DNA from: Wenyingzhuangia heitensis
GTDB lineage: Bacteria > Bacteroidota > Bacteroidia > Flavobacteriales > Flavobacteriaceae
Assembly: GCF_011762155.1 (NCBI RefSeq)
Contig: NZ_JAASQL010000001.1
Span: 1,550,001-1,614,000, forward strand
Length of the DNA stretch: 64,000 nucleotides
Direction of reading: 5' to 3'
In this document: piece by piece, positions 17,092-26,864 of the stretch
How positions within the stretch are numbered: position 1 is the stretch's first letter
How the letters are laid out: each line of letters starts with the position of its first letter
Position numbers and translations under genes: made by a program
The notes under the pieces: model-generated
Database searches by the model: none
Seen by the model: only the letters and a program-made list of their open reading frames with translations
What the model was told of the DNA's origin: nothing

Positions 17092-18690
17092 CTAAATAGA
17101 ACCTATATAGGTTTGCAAACCATTGTTAGAATCTAATCCCATTTTTTTACGAATTCTATATCTAGAGGTATGTACACTTTGTAAAGAGATATTAAGAATT
17201 TTAGCCATTTCATGACTATTGAAGTTTAGTTTTATCAAAGCACAATGTTTTAATTCTGTAGGAGATAAATCAGGATGTTTTTTACAAAGTGTTTCATGAA
17301 AATGAATGTTTACTTCGGTAAAACGTTTGTTAAATTCTTCCCAATATCTATCACTACCCTTTGCATGTTTGTTTTGTAGTTTATTGTATTCGCTAAGATT
17401 TGTTTTTTTAATTGTATTTAATAAAGATTGAATGGTTTCTTCTTTTTCAATCATTTTTAAAGCATGGGTAGTAAGCTCTTTACTTTTAACTTTTAGTACC
17501 GCTTTGTTTTTTTCTTTATCTAAACTGTTAATTAGCGATATTTTTTTGATTTTATTTCTTTGATATATTATTATATATACCACTACAGAGCTTAAAAATA
17601 ATCCACCAAGCAAAATAAAAATAAGTAGTAATTTTTTGTTTTTCTTTTCAATAATAGAATACTGAGTGTCTATTATTTTTTTGTTTTCGGTTAATTCTGC
17701 TAAATATTTGTTTTTTATTTCAAATAATCTATGATTGTTCTTGTTGGTTGTGCTAAATAAATTTTCAAAACTTTTTTGAGATTCTTTTAAGTAAGAAATA
17801 GCATCTACATACTTTTTTTGAATTATATATATATCAGCAATTTTCTTTAATAATTCGGGTTTTAGCTCTAAATGAACCTTTTGGTTTTGCTGAATGATAT
17901 TTGCTTGCTTGTAAAAATTAAGAGCCTCTTTGTAATTAGATTGTTCTTTTTTTAAATCTCCTAAAAAAGAAAGATTGGCAACTAAATAGGGTGATTTTAT
18001 TTCTTCTAATAACTTTTTACCTTTGTGCAATAAAGAGTCTGCTTTGGGTAAATTTCCTAATTTTAAATTGCAATAACCAACATCTGTAATCACATATGGT
18101 AGTTCTTTTTGATGGTTGTTTATGGAAGCACAAGAGTCTAAATAGATCAATGCTTTGGAATAATTTTTTTTATCTCTCCAAAACATAGAAATGGTAAAGT
18201 AAGATGAGATTAATATAGACTTCTTTATTTTTTTTTCTTTTAATAAGTTTTTAGAAATAGTTAAAGCCTTGTTTAAATGATGTAATGAAAGAGAATCTTT
18301 ATGATATATATTGTATAAAATACCTAAACCTCTATGGATTTCTTGTAATTCTACATCGTGTTTTTTTTGTTTGGTTAATAACAAAGCATCCCATAAATTG
18401 TCAAAAGACAAATCATAATCTCCTCTATATCGATGTCTATTACTTAATTTTAATAAAGAATCTATAATTAAAAGTGTGTCTTTTGCTTTTTTAGCTTTCC
18501 ATAAAATTTGTTCAGTTTTTTGTTCATATTCTAGTGTGTTGGTAGTGTTTTTACTGTTAGAATGGTCAGATTCTAAGGCATTAGTTTTTTTAATTTCTTG
18601 ATTTTCTAGGTTTTGTGTCGTACTTGTATTTAGAGACAAAAAAAGAAAACATAAAAAAAGAATTAGATTGATTGTTTTTTGGGTAGTCAT
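17092..18690 (-). CDS. TPR-repeat membrane regulator with C-terminal LuxR-type helix-turn-helix
   Basis: This is a 532-residue regulator of a type common in Bacteroidota. A signal peptide (about residues 1-26) is followed by TPR-like helical repeats to about residue 330 (for example DVGYCNLKLGNLPKADSLLHKG). One membrane helix follows (LIFILLGGLFLSSVVVYIII), then a charged coiled linker and a LuxR/GerE-like DNA-binding domain (SPTELKHCALIKLNFNSHEMAKILNIS...RIRKKMG). The layout implies that a periplasmic TPR sensor controls a cytoplasmic DNA-binding domain. It is divergent from the DUF5060-sulfatase-GH3 operon, so it is a candidate regulator of that operon and of the repeats at 18882-18931. The effector is unknown. 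Confidence 0.85.
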   Translation of the reverse strand: MTTQKTINLILFLCFLFLSLNTSTTQNLENQEIKKTNALESDHSNSKNTTNTLEYEQKTEQILWKAKKAKDTLLIIDSLLKLSNRHRYRGDYDLSFDNLWDALLLTKQKKHDVELQEIHRGLGILYNIYHKDSLSLHHLNKALTISKNLLKEKKIKKSILISSYFTISMFWRDKKNYSKALIYLDSCASINNHQKELPYVITDVGYCNLKLGNLPKADSLLHKGKKLLEEIKSPYLVANLSFLGDLKKEQSNYKEALNFYKQANIIQQNQKVHLELKPELLKKIADIYIIQKKYVDAISYLKESQKSFENLFSTTNKNNHRLFEIKNKYLAELTENKKIIDTQYSIIEKKNKKLLLIFILLGGLFLSSVVVYIIIYQRNKIKKISLINSLDKEKNKAVLKVKSKELTTHALKMIEKEETIQSLLNTIKKTNLSEYNKLQNKHAKGSDRYWEEFNKRFTEVNIHFHETLCKKHPDLSPTELKHCALIKLNFNSHEMAKILNISLQSVHTSRYRIRKKMGLDSNNGLQTYIGSI

Positions 18691-18823
18691 AACTCAAAAG
18701 TAATGAATAGAAATCTTGAGAAATAAAACATATGACTAATTAAGAAAAACATACGTGTTGTTAGTTTAGTTTTTAAACTTATATTTTTACGTAGGTAAAT
18801 ACTAGTTTTTGATTGAGGTATAC

Positions 18824-18831
18824 TACTTTTG
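18824..18831 (+). promoter_or_regulatory. Candidate -7 promoter box for the 18932 operon
   Basis: TACTTTTG matches TAnnTTTG. It would start transcription near 18836 and give a leader of about 95 bases that includes the 20-base-spaced repeats. No good -33 TTG is seen at the right distance. Confidence 0.3.
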
Positions 18832-18881
18832 AATAGTATTTGAATAAGTGCTGTTTTAGATAGTGTCAAAAAAATAAAGAC

Positions 18882-18931
18882 TTTTACGTGTTGATCTTAT
18901 TCGTAAAACAATTAAAAAATTCGTAAAACAA
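18882..18931 (+). repeat. Three CGTAAAA half-sites at exact 20-bp spacing before a start codon
   Basis: TTTTACG at 18882-18888 (inverted) is followed by CGTAAAA at 18902-18908 and 18922-18928, each starting exactly 20 bases after the last. The last two lie within a 13-base direct repeat ATTCGTAAAACAA (18899-18911 and 18919-18931); the second copy touches the ATG at 18932. Two-helical-turn spacing suggests a protein-binding array. Confidence 0.6.
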
Positions 18932-20590
18932 ATGAAAAGTAAGTTAACTCTTTTATCAATAACCATTTTTTGCTGTCAACTTTTAACAGCACAAATACAA
19001 AAATGGCAAAATCCCAAATCATACAGTACCGTTAAAATAGAACAATGGCAAGTAGCCGATTTAGTTTTTAAAACTAAAAAAGAGGTAAAAGATCCCTTTT
19101 CTAAAAATAGTTTTGCCATTGTTACAGATAAAAAAATCACTCAAAAAATTCCAATGTTTTACAACGGAGACAAACAGTGGGTTTTTAGATATTCTAGTGC
19201 TGTTATTGGAAAAAAAACATTTGTGATAGAATCCGATATTAAAGAATTGAATCATAAAAAAGGAAAAATTTTAGTTTCAAAAAATCAAAAAGAAAATCGT
19301 CACGGTGGAGTGGTTTTAAATAAAGAAAATCCTCAACACTTGTTTTATCAAGACGGATCTCATTATTTTAATTTGGCATTTGAATGTGATTGGTTGTTTG
19401 CATTAGATTACAATCAAAAAGAAATTACCAAAACTAAGCACTTGTTGTCTTTGGTAGAAAAACACAAGTTTAATCAAATTGTAATGAATGTATATTCTTA
19501 CGATGTAAAATGGCCAAAAGACAAAAGATTATTAGACTATCCTGAGCATGAATATGGAAGTAGAGAAGATATATTTCCGTTTTTAGGATCCAATTCCAAT
19601 CCAGATTTTAGTGCATTAAATATTGATTTTTTCAATCATTTTGATAAAGTAATTTCAGAAATGCACAACAAAGAAATTGTAAGTCATTTAATGATTTATG
19701 TATGGAATAAGTTGGTAAACTGGCCAGACATGCAATCTAAGGCAGACAATATGTATTACGATTATGTAATAAAAAGATACCAAGCTTTTCCAAACATCAT
19801 TTGGGATGTGTCTAAAGAAGCATTGCATTATGAGAGAGCAACCAAAGATTATATATCAGAAAGAATAGAACGTACCAGAAAGTTAGATGCTTTTAACAGG
19901 TTGGTTTCTGTTCACGATTACGGTTTTTGTAGAAATCACAAAGACGAAGTTGATTTTATTTCTATGCAAAACTGGCAACATACCTTATACCAAAACATGT
20001 TAAAAGCTAGAAAAGATTTTCCTAATAAACCTATTTTTAATATAGAACATGGTGGTTATGAGGAGTCTCCATATGTAACTTTTCCAGGAGCTTATGACAA
20101 TGCAGAAGCTTGTTTAAGAAGAAATTATATGTGTTTGTTTGCGGGTGGTTATACTACTTATTATTGGCAAGGAACTTCTTGGAATGCGGTAATTCACAAT
20201 CCGTTTGAGCAACCTGATAATTTTATCAAACCAAAATTTGATTATTTTACTCATATGAGAACTTTGTTTGATACTGTAAATTTTGAAAACTGTGAACCTA
20301 TAGAAAAGTACAACGGAGCCGGATACAATTTAACTAATAAAAAAGATGGAATTGTGTTAGTGTATGCTCCTAAAGAAAACAATTGGGTAGGTGCTGCAAA
20401 AGCTGTAAAAGATAATTTCAATTATCAAAACGCTACACAACAATGGTTTAATACCATTACAGGAGAGTTTAGCAAAGAAGAAAAATATATTATAAGAGGA
20501 GTTGCATTAGAGTTTTGGGCATCAAGACCTTGGAAAAACGAAGCAGATGCAATTTTAATCGTTAGAAATTTAACACCAAAAGAAAAATAA
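18932..20590 (+). CDS. Glycoside hydrolase-like protein with DUF5060 and DUF4038-type TIM barrel
   Basis: This is an exported protein of 552 residues with an N-terminal beta-sandwich (DUF5060-like, about residues 25-115: ...WQVADLVFKTK...) and a clan-A-like TIM barrel related to the DUF4038/GH140 group, whose known member is an apiosidase. The signal peptide ends near LLTAQ. Candidate catalytic residues are E296 (IIWDVSKEALHYE) and E372 (PIFNIEHGGYE), the latter at the end of a barrel strand as expected for a nucleophile. The ATG directly follows the 13-base repeat, leaving no Shine-Dalgarno site. It leads a three-gene operon with a sulfatase (17-base gap) and a GH3. The substrate is unknown; a sulfated galactan fragment is likely from context. 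Confidence 0.75.
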   Translation: MKSKLTLLSITIFCCQLLTAQIQKWQNPKSYSTVKIEQWQVADLVFKTKKEVKDPFSKNSFAIVTDKKITQKIPMFYNGDKQWVFRYSSAVIGKKTFVIESDIKELNHKKGKILVSKNQKENRHGGVVLNKENPQHLFYQDGSHYFNLAFECDWLFALDYNQKEITKTKHLLSLVEKHKFNQIVMNVYSYDVKWPKDKRLLDYPEHEYGSREDIFPFLGSNSNPDFSALNIDFFNHFDKVISEMHNKEIVSHLMIYVWNKLVNWPDMQSKADNMYYDYVIKRYQAFPNIIWDVSKEALHYERATKDYISERIERTRKLDAFNRLVSVHDYGFCRNHKDEVDFISMQNWQHTLYQNMLKARKDFPNKPIFNIEHGGYEESPYVTFPGAYDNAEACLRRNYMCLFAGGYTTYYWQGTSWNAVIHNPFEQPDNFIKPKFDYFTHMRTLFDTVNFENCEPIEKYNGAGYNLTNKKDGIVLVYAPKENNWVGAAKAVKDNFNYQNATQQWFNTITGEFSKEEKYIIRGVALEFWASRPWKNEADAILIVRNLTPKEK

Positions 20591-20607
20591 TTATACAATC
20601 ATACAAA

Positions 20608-22137
20608 ATGAAAATAAACAATATGTTTAAAACAAAGTTTTTGTTGGGATTATTCGCAATTTCAACACTAAGCCTAATGGCCAAAGATCCAGTAAAACCC
20701 AACGTAGTTGTCATCTATTTAGACGATTTAGGGTATGGAGATTTAAGTTCTTACGGAGCCACAGAAATTAGTACACCCAATATAGATGTATTGGCCAATG
20801 AGGGAGTTAAATTTACCAACGGTTATGCAACATCTGCAACGTGTACACCAAGTAGATATGGGTTGTTAACGGGAGTGTATCCTTGGAGAAATCCTAAGGC
20901 AAAAATTTTGCCAGGTTCTGCACCTTTAATTATAACAACAGAACAAGAAACCTTGCCAAAAGTGTTTAAAAAAGCAGGGTATCAAACAGCTATTGTTGGT
21001 AAATGGCATTTAGGTTTAGGGGCTGGAAATGTAAACTGGAACCAACATATTACTCCAGGTCCTAATGAAGTTGGTTTTGAAGAAGCTTATATTTTAGCAG
21101 CAACGCAAGATCGTGTTCCAACAGTTTATATAGACAATGGTTATGTAGATGGATTAGATCCTAAAGACCCTATTTCAGTAAGTTATAAAAAGAATTTTGA
21201 AGGAGAACCTACAGGAAAAGACAATCCTGAATTAACTACTTTAAAATGGCATCATGGTCATAACAATAGTATTGTAAACGGAATTCCTAGAATTGGATAT
21301 ATGAAAGGTGGTGAAGCTGCAAAATGGACGGATACAGACATGGCAGATCACTTTTTAAAGAAAGCACAAACCTATGTAAGAGAACATAAAAATAAACCTT
21401 TCTTTTTGTATTATGCGCTACAGCAGCCACACGTACCAAGAACTCCACATCCTCGTTTTGTTGGAAAGTCTGGAATGGGACCAAGAGGTGATGTAATTTT
21501 AGAAGCTGATTATGTAATTGGTGAATTTATGAAAACCTTAGAAAAAGAAGGGGTTTTAGAAAACACATTGATTGTTTTTTCTAGTGACAATGGACCTGTT
21601 TTACAAGATGGTTATTATGATGATGCTATGGAGAAAATAGGAGATCATACACCTGCAGGAAAATTACGTGGAGGAAAGTACAGTTTGTTTGATGGAGGTA
21701 CACGTGTACCATTTATGGTGTATTGGAAAGGGATTATCAAGCCAAAAGTATCTGAAGCATTGGTTTGTCAAGTAGATTTAGTAGCATCTATGGCTGATTT
21801 AATTGGTGTAGAAGCAGACAAAACAGACAGTGAAAACATCTTATCAGCGTTTTTAGGAAAAAGTAAAAAAGGACGTAAGGAATTAGTGTTAGAAGCAGGT
21901 TCTAAAACATCTTACAGAGCAGGAGATTGGGTAATGATTCCACCATACAAAGGAGCTAAAATGAGTTGGCATTCTTTTGTAGAGTCAGGAATTAATCAAG
22001 AGTTTCAGTTATACAACTTAGAAAAAGATCCAGGAGAGTTAAACAACTTGGCTAAGTCAGAACCTAAGAAACTACAAAAAATGTTAACTAAATTCGAAAG
22101 TATTAGAGGTAAAGATTACTCTAACATTAAGAAATAA
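20608..22137 (+). CDS. Sulfatase (S1 arylsulfatase-like, C-T-P-S-R motif)
   Basis: This is an exported type I sulfatase of 509 residues with the classic arylsulfatase layout. The N-terminal metal motif is NVVVIYLDDLGYGDLSSYG, the formylglycine motif C79-T-P-S-R with YGLLTGVYPWR after it, and the catalytic region is TAIVGKWHLG. The second metal site is VFSSDNGPV, and DHTPAGKLRGGKYSLFDGGTRVPFMV is the usual substrate-side motif. The signal peptide ends near LMAK; an ATG at 20623 is an alternative start. It is the middle gene of the operon, 5 bases before GH3, so desulfation probably precedes removal of a terminal sugar by the GH3 enzyme. Confidence 0.93.
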   Translation: MKINNMFKTKFLLGLFAISTLSLMAKDPVKPNVVVIYLDDLGYGDLSSYGATEISTPNIDVLANEGVKFTNGYATSATCTPSRYGLLTGVYPWRNPKAKILPGSAPLIITTEQETLPKVFKKAGYQTAIVGKWHLGLGAGNVNWNQHITPGPNEVGFEEAYILAATQDRVPTVYIDNGYVDGLDPKDPISVSYKKNFEGEPTGKDNPELTTLKWHHGHNNSIVNGIPRIGYMKGGEAAKWTDTDMADHFLKKAQTYVREHKNKPFFLYYALQQPHVPRTPHPRFVGKSGMGPRGDVILEADYVIGEFMKTLEKEGVLENTLIVFSSDNGPVLQDGYYDDAMEKIGDHTPAGKLRGGKYSLFDGGTRVPFMVYWKGIIKPKVSEALVCQVDLVASMADLIGVEADKTDSENILSAFLGKSKKGRKELVLEAGSKTSYRAGDWVMIPPYKGAKMSWHSFVESGINQEFQLYNLEKDPGELNNLAKSEPKKLQKMLTKFESIRGKDYSNIKK

Positions 22138-22142
22138 TAAAA

Positions 22143-24500
22143 ATGAAAAAAATCATCATTTTAGGAGCACTGTTACTTAACAGTGCTTTTTTTGCACAAA
22201 AAAAGCTAGCAAAGCCTTTTAGTACCCCAGAAATGGATGCACAAGTAGAGGCTTTAATGGCAGATATGACATTAGATGAAAAGATAGCTCAAATTACAGG
22301 AACTCGAATTAGAGAATTGTTGGTAGATGGCAAGTTGTCTTTAGAAAAATGTAGAGAACATATTCCTAACGGGATAGGACATTTCTGTCAGTTTTCTACA
22401 GGTCAAGCCTTGTCTCCAGAAGATTTAAGAGATTTGGTTAGAGAAATTCAACATTACTTAACCACAGAAACAAGGTTGAAAATTCCTGCTATTTTTCACG
22501 AAGAAGCAATTACAGGATTTGCTACACAAGGAGCCACTACGTTTCCGCAACAAATTGGTGTAGGTTGTTCTTGGAATCCAGAGTTGATTGAAAAAAACAC
22601 GACATCTACAAGACAGAATATGAGAGCTGTTGGAGCAACCTTTGCTTTGTCTCCTATGTTAGATTTAAGTAGAACAGCACATTGGAACCGTCATCAAGAA
22701 AGTTACGGAGAAGATGCGTATTTAACCTCTCGTTTGGGAGTTGCATTTGTCAATGGTTTACAGGGAGATAATTTTACCACAGGAGTAGCCGCTACCGTAA
22801 AACATTTTGCGGGTTACGGAACTAAAAATAATGATGTAAAAACATTGTACGAAGAGTATTTAATGCCACATGAAGCGGCTATTAAAATTGCAGGAGCAAA
22901 AAGTGTTATGCCTTCTTATGGTGTTTATAAATCATTGCCAATATCTGTAAATCCTACTATGTTGGATAGAATGTTGCGAAGAGAAATTGGTTTTGATGGT
23001 ATGGTAGTAAGTGATTATGGTGCCATTCCTATGGTGTATAAAAAATACAAACAAGCTCCAGATTTAATGACTGCGGGAGCTATGGCAGTAAATGCAGGTG
23101 TAGATATTGAATTGTCATCACCTACCACATATCCATTGTTGCCAAAAGCAATAGAAAAAGGATTAATTACTGAAAATGAGGTTGATATTGCTGTAAAAAG
23201 ATCATTAATTATGAAAGTTAAATTGGGATTATTAGCTAAAAACCCAATTATAGGAAAAGATGGTAATTTAGATTTTGATCCTCCAGCCTTTAGAAAATTA
23301 GCTTACGAAACAGCTTGCCAATCCATTGTTTTATTAAAAAACAACGGAGTTTTACCTTTAAGTAAAGAGGTTAAAAAAATTGCTTTGGTAGGGCCTAATG
23401 CTGCTACAACTCAAGGTTTGTTAGGAGATTACACGTATCAGGCAATGAGAGCTTTTTGGAAAAGTGAACAATACAATCCTAACAATCCAAAACTAGTTAC
23501 TTTAAAAGAAGGATTAGAAAATAGAATAGGAAATTTTGTAAATATACAACACGAACGTGGTTGTGATTGGAGTGCAGGTTTAGAGGCCAAAATAGATAAA
23601 AGTGGTTTTGGAGACAGTCGTTTAGGAAAATTAAAATTGCTTACAGTAACTGGTTTGCCACAACCCAATTTGCAAAATGCTATTACAATAGCCAAAGAAA
23701 GTGATGTAATTATTGCGGCTATGGGAGAAAATATTTCTTTAAACGGAGAGGGAAGAAGCAGAAAAGGAATAGGGTTGCCTGGAGAACAAGAGGCTTTTGT
23801 AGAACAACTATTAGCTACAGGAAAACCAGTAGTTTTAGTTTTATTTGGAGGTAGACAGCAAGTTATTGATAAATTAGAAGGAAGATGTGCTGCTATTGTA
23901 AATGCATGGTTTCCTGGAGAGGAAGGTGGAAATGCTATTGCAGATATCTTGGTAGGAAATGTAAATCCATCAGCTAAATTATCGGTAACTTACCCTAATT
24001 CTCAAAAAAAGGAAGAGGTAAATTATCAGAACGGATATGATGCAAACAATCAGCCTTTGTATCCTTTTGGGTACGGATTGTCTTATACAACTTATGAGTA
24101 CAGTAATTTTAAAATAAAATCATCTGCAAAAATAACCAAAGAACGTTTTTCGGTTTCTGTAAATGTTAAAAATACCGGAAAAAGAGACGGAACTGAAATT
24201 GTTCAACTGTATGTGTCTCCAACAGATAAAAATGCTACCATGAAACCCATTCAGTTAAAAGGTTTTGATAGAATTTCTTTAAAAGCAGGAGAAACCAAAA
24301 GTGTAGAATTTCTAATTTCTCCAGAGCAATTGGTGCAATACAAAAATGAGCAATGGATTGTAGAAGCAGGAAGTTATGAGTTTAAAATAGGAGCTTCATC
24401 AACAGACATAAAAGCGAAAGGAACTATAAAACTAAAAGGAAAAGATTTAACTCTAGAAAACGGAAGACAAATTTTCTTTGCCAAAAGCAGGATCAAATAA
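22143..24500 (+). CDS. GH3 beta-glycosidase (BglX-like), exported
   Basis: This is a 785-residue family 3 exo-glycosidase in the order TIM barrel, alpha/beta sandwich, fibronectin III-like C-terminal domain. The signal peptide ends near FFAQ. The nucleophile is D291 in GMVVSDYGAI, and the substrate-binding KHFAGYG motif is present. The second domain carries GENISLNGEGRSR, which contributes the acid/base. The Fn3-like end includes FGYGLSYTTYEYSNF. Family members release terminal beta-linked glucose, xylose or galactose; here a terminal beta-linked residue from galactan side chains or oligosaccharides is likely but not shown. It is the last gene of its operon and is followed by a strong terminator. 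Confidence 0.92.
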   Translation: MKKIIILGALLLNSAFFAQKKLAKPFSTPEMDAQVEALMADMTLDEKIAQITGTRIRELLVDGKLSLEKCREHIPNGIGHFCQFSTGQALSPEDLRDLVREIQHYLTTETRLKIPAIFHEEAITGFATQGATTFPQQIGVGCSWNPELIEKNTTSTRQNMRAVGATFALSPMLDLSRTAHWNRHQESYGEDAYLTSRLGVAFVNGLQGDNFTTGVAATVKHFAGYGTKNNDVKTLYEEYLMPHEAAIKIAGAKSVMPSYGVYKSLPISVNPTMLDRMLRREIGFDGMVVSDYGAIPMVYKKYKQAPDLMTAGAMAVNAGVDIELSSPTTYPLLPKAIEKGLITENEVDIAVKRSLIMKVKLGLLAKNPIIGKDGNLDFDPPAFRKLAYETACQSIVLLKNNGVLPLSKEVKKIALVGPNAATTQGLLGDYTYQAMRAFWKSEQYNPNNPKLVTLKEGLENRIGNFVNIQHERGCDWSAGLEAKIDKSGFGDSRLGKLKLLTVTGLPQPNLQNAITIAKESDVIIAAMGENISLNGEGRSRKGIGLPGEQEAFVEQLLATGKPVVLVLFGGRQQVIDKLEGRCAAIVNAWFPGEEGGNAIADILVGNVNPSAKLSVTYPNSQKKEEVNYQNGYDANNQPLYPFGYGLSYTTYEYSNFKIKSSAKITKERFSVSVNVKNTGKRDGTEIVQLYVSPTDKNATMKPIQLKGFDRISLKAGETKSVEFLISPEQLVQYKNEQWIVEAGSYEFKIGASSTDIKAKGTIKLKGKDLTLENGRQIFFAKSRIK

Positions 24501-24800
24501 CTTTAAGTTTTTAAATTTTAAAAAGGCTCTAATCATTTAGTATGATTAGAGCCTTTTTTGTTGTCTATACAATATCTAGTTGGTCATTTTTAAGTAGACA
24601 CTATGGTCTACAAAATGAATCAATCAAAAAAATCATATCTGCTCTTCTAAAAATCAATATTTCTTATAAATATTAGGTTTAAGCTTGAATTTAGCATGCA
24701 CGTAAACATCTTGTGTAGAATAGGTTTTTAAACCTTATCTATAACTCTCTGTCAAATTAAAGGTCAATAGCATACTACAAAATAAGAAAATATCAAAGTC
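24501..24800. other. 300-base intergenic region
   Basis: It contains the GH3 terminator (24520-24558), an inverted repeat GTAGAC-6-GTCTAC (24594-24611) and a short palindrome AGGTTT-TT-AAACCT (24722-24735). No gene and no clear TAnnTTTG box was found. The promoter for the sulfatase at 24801 should be here. Confidence 0.55.
24520..24559 (+). terminator. Rho-independent terminator after GH3
   Basis: A perfect 17-bp stem (24520-24536 with 24542-24558), loop TTAGT, ends in six T. Confidence 0.9.
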
Positions 24801-26663
24801 ATGAAAATAAAATCAGTTTTAGTTTTTGCAGCAATTGCAATGTTAGGTTCTAGCAAAATTATGCTTGCTCAACAACAACCTAACATTTTGTGGGTGTTAA
24901 CAGATGACCAACGTTGGGATTCTATAGAAACCTTTAACGAAATGTTGACAGGTAAAAAAGAAAGTAAATTAGGATATGTAGAATCTCCTAACGTTGATGC
25001 TTTGGCTGCTCTGGGAACAACATTTATCAATACCTATTGTCAGGCACAAGGTTGTGCTCCTTCTAGAGCTTCTATGCATTCGGGGCGTTATCCGTTCCGT
25101 TCAGGTATTTATCAGTTTGAATATTTTAATAATAACACAAACAATTCCTACCCGTTTTTGCCCGAAGAAATGGTAAAGTTAGGGTATCAAACTTTTCATG
25201 TGGGAAAATTGGGAGTACGTATTAAAACCATCAAAAATGGAAAAGCAGTTAGTTATCCATTATATCAGAATGATGTGTCTTTTAAAACCTTGGCAGACGA
25301 TATGTTACCAGAATGGGGGAAAGTGTCTAAGTTATCTGAGATTGATGGCGTAAAACTTAAAAAGCCATTAAGAAATGTAACTTATTTAAAAGACGAAAAT
25401 GGAAAAGTATATTATAAATCAAAAGAATTAGAAGAACAAAATCCTCAATTTGTTGGAATGGCCAAAGAGGCTTATGATAAGTACCATATTATGTATAAGC
25501 ACAACAATTCTAAAAAAGATTTTGAAACTCCCTTTAGTAAAGGAATTTTGGCAGGTGTAAGTCCACAATCCGCTGGAAAAACTAGAGATGGAAATTATAC
25601 AACTGTTTTTATTGATTTCTTAAAAAATGAAAACAAAAAGTTTAAAGCAGGTAGAGGTTCTTATGATGGAATTGATACTTCAAAACCTTTATTTGCTCAT
25701 ATTGGGTATGATTTTCCTCACACACCGGTATTGCCTCCAAAGAGTTTTAGAGATCGTTTTCATAAAAAAGATTACAAAATGCCTGTGCTAACAGATTCGG
25801 AATTTAAAAAAATGGCAAAGGCTTTTCAGAAAAGAGTAAAGAAAAGTTTTTCTGATGATTTTACGGATGAAGAAAAACAAAAAATGGTAAGAGATTACTA
25901 TGCGTTTTGTGCTTATGGAGATGATTTAATTGGTCAGGCAACCAAAGAATTTATAGAGTATAGCGAACAAAAAAATAAAGAATGGTTAATTGTGTATGTA
26001 TGTGGAGATCACGGATGGAAGTTGAACGATCATGGATCTATAGCAAAAAACACTCCTTGGGAAATAGATAGTCACAATCCAATTGTGGTAGTTTCTTCAG
26101 ATAAAAAGAAATTTCCTGCAGGAAAGGTCGTAACAGATTTTACGGAGTTTGTAGACATTGCTCCAACCATTTTAAATGCTGGTGGAGCCAACTTAAAAAA
26201 AGAATCATTTAACCATTTAGATGGGTTTGATTTGCAAAAAGTAGCTACCGAGAAAATAGCGGCTAGAGATTATGTACTAGGGGAAAGTCACCATTCTATT
26301 GGACCACGTGCTTATATTAGAACTAAAGAATATGCCTTGTCTTTAAAAACACGACCAAGTTCTAAAAGAGGTGTAAATATGAACTGGGCAATGACTGCTA
26401 GTGACAAAGAGTTAGACATGTCTTTATACGATGCAATTAATGATCCAGATGAAATTAACAACCTAGCAAACAATCCTAAATACAAAAAAGTAGTAGCGCA
26501 ATTAAAAGAAAAATTATTGGCTATTGTTATAGGGGATGGTAGAGCAGAAATTAATTGGGGAGGAGATAATTATGGAAAAAACACAAAAGCTATTGGAACC
26601 GACGTTTATTACAACAAGCCTTTTGCTAAAGGAGCTCATGATTACAAGCTAAAATTAAAATAA
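24801..26663 (+). CDS. Sulfatase (S1 type, C-A-P-S-R), member of a four-paralogue group
   Basis: This is an exported type I sulfatase of 620 residues. The signal peptide ends near IMLAQ. The first metal site is NILWVLTDDQRWD, the formylglycine motif C85-A-P-S-R with [14 protein letters not shown] after it, and the second metal site is [15 protein letters not shown]. The C-terminal tail ends [13 protein letters not shown]. This tail and the overall layout are shared with the sulfatases at 55547, 57513 and 61297, so they are paralogues with related substrates. The GH16 gene follows after 201 bases without a terminator, so read-through is possible. Confidence 0.92.
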   Translation: MKIKSVLVFAAIAMLGSSKIMLAQQQPNILWVLTDDQRWDSIETFNEMLTGKKESKLGYVESPNVDALAALGTTFINTYCQAQGCAPSRASMHSGRYPFRSGIYQFEYFNNNTNNSYPFLPEEMVKLGYQTFHVGKLGVRIKTIKNGKAVSYPLYQNDVSFKTLADDMLPEWGKVSKLSEIDGVKLKKPLRNVTYLKDENGKVYYKSKELEEQNPQFVGMAKEAYDKYHIMYKHNNSKKDFETPFSKGILAGVSPQSAGKTRDGNYTTVFIDFLKNENKKFKAGRGSYDGIDTSKPLFAHIGYDFPHTPVLPPKSFRDRFHKKDYKMPVLTDSEFKKMAKAFQKRVKKSFSDDFTDEEKQKMVRDYYAFCAYGDDLIGQATKEFIEYSEQKNKEWLIVYVCGDHGWKLNDHGSIAKNTPWEIDSHNPIVVVSSDKKKFPAGKVVTDFTEFVDIAPTILNAGGANLKKESFNHLDGFDLQKVATEKIAARDYVLGESHHSIGPRAYIRTKEYALSLKTRPSSKRGVNMNWAMTASDKELDMSLYDAINDPDEINNLANNPKYKKVVAQLKEKLLAIVIGDGRAEINWGGDNYGKNTKAIGTDVYYNKPFAKGAHDYKLKLK

Positions 26664-26864
26664 TTATAGGCTACTAACTATTTTATTGTTGAGTTGATGT
26701 TGTTTGTAATTAAGAAGAAATAAGAGGATTGTACTGTTTGTGAAAGAAAGCAATTATGCTGTTTTAAAAGTGATTCATCATATAAGGTATTAAAAAGGCT
26801 AATATTCTTTAAAAAGCATGTCAAAAAACAAGAAATTTAGGCTGTTGAATTAAAAATAAAATCA

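Noticed and set aside
18695-18702. Minus-strand TACTTTTG as promoter of the TPR-LuxR regulator gene.
   Set aside because: It would give an almost leaderless transcript and there is no -33 TTG; a chance match in AT-rich DNA is likely.
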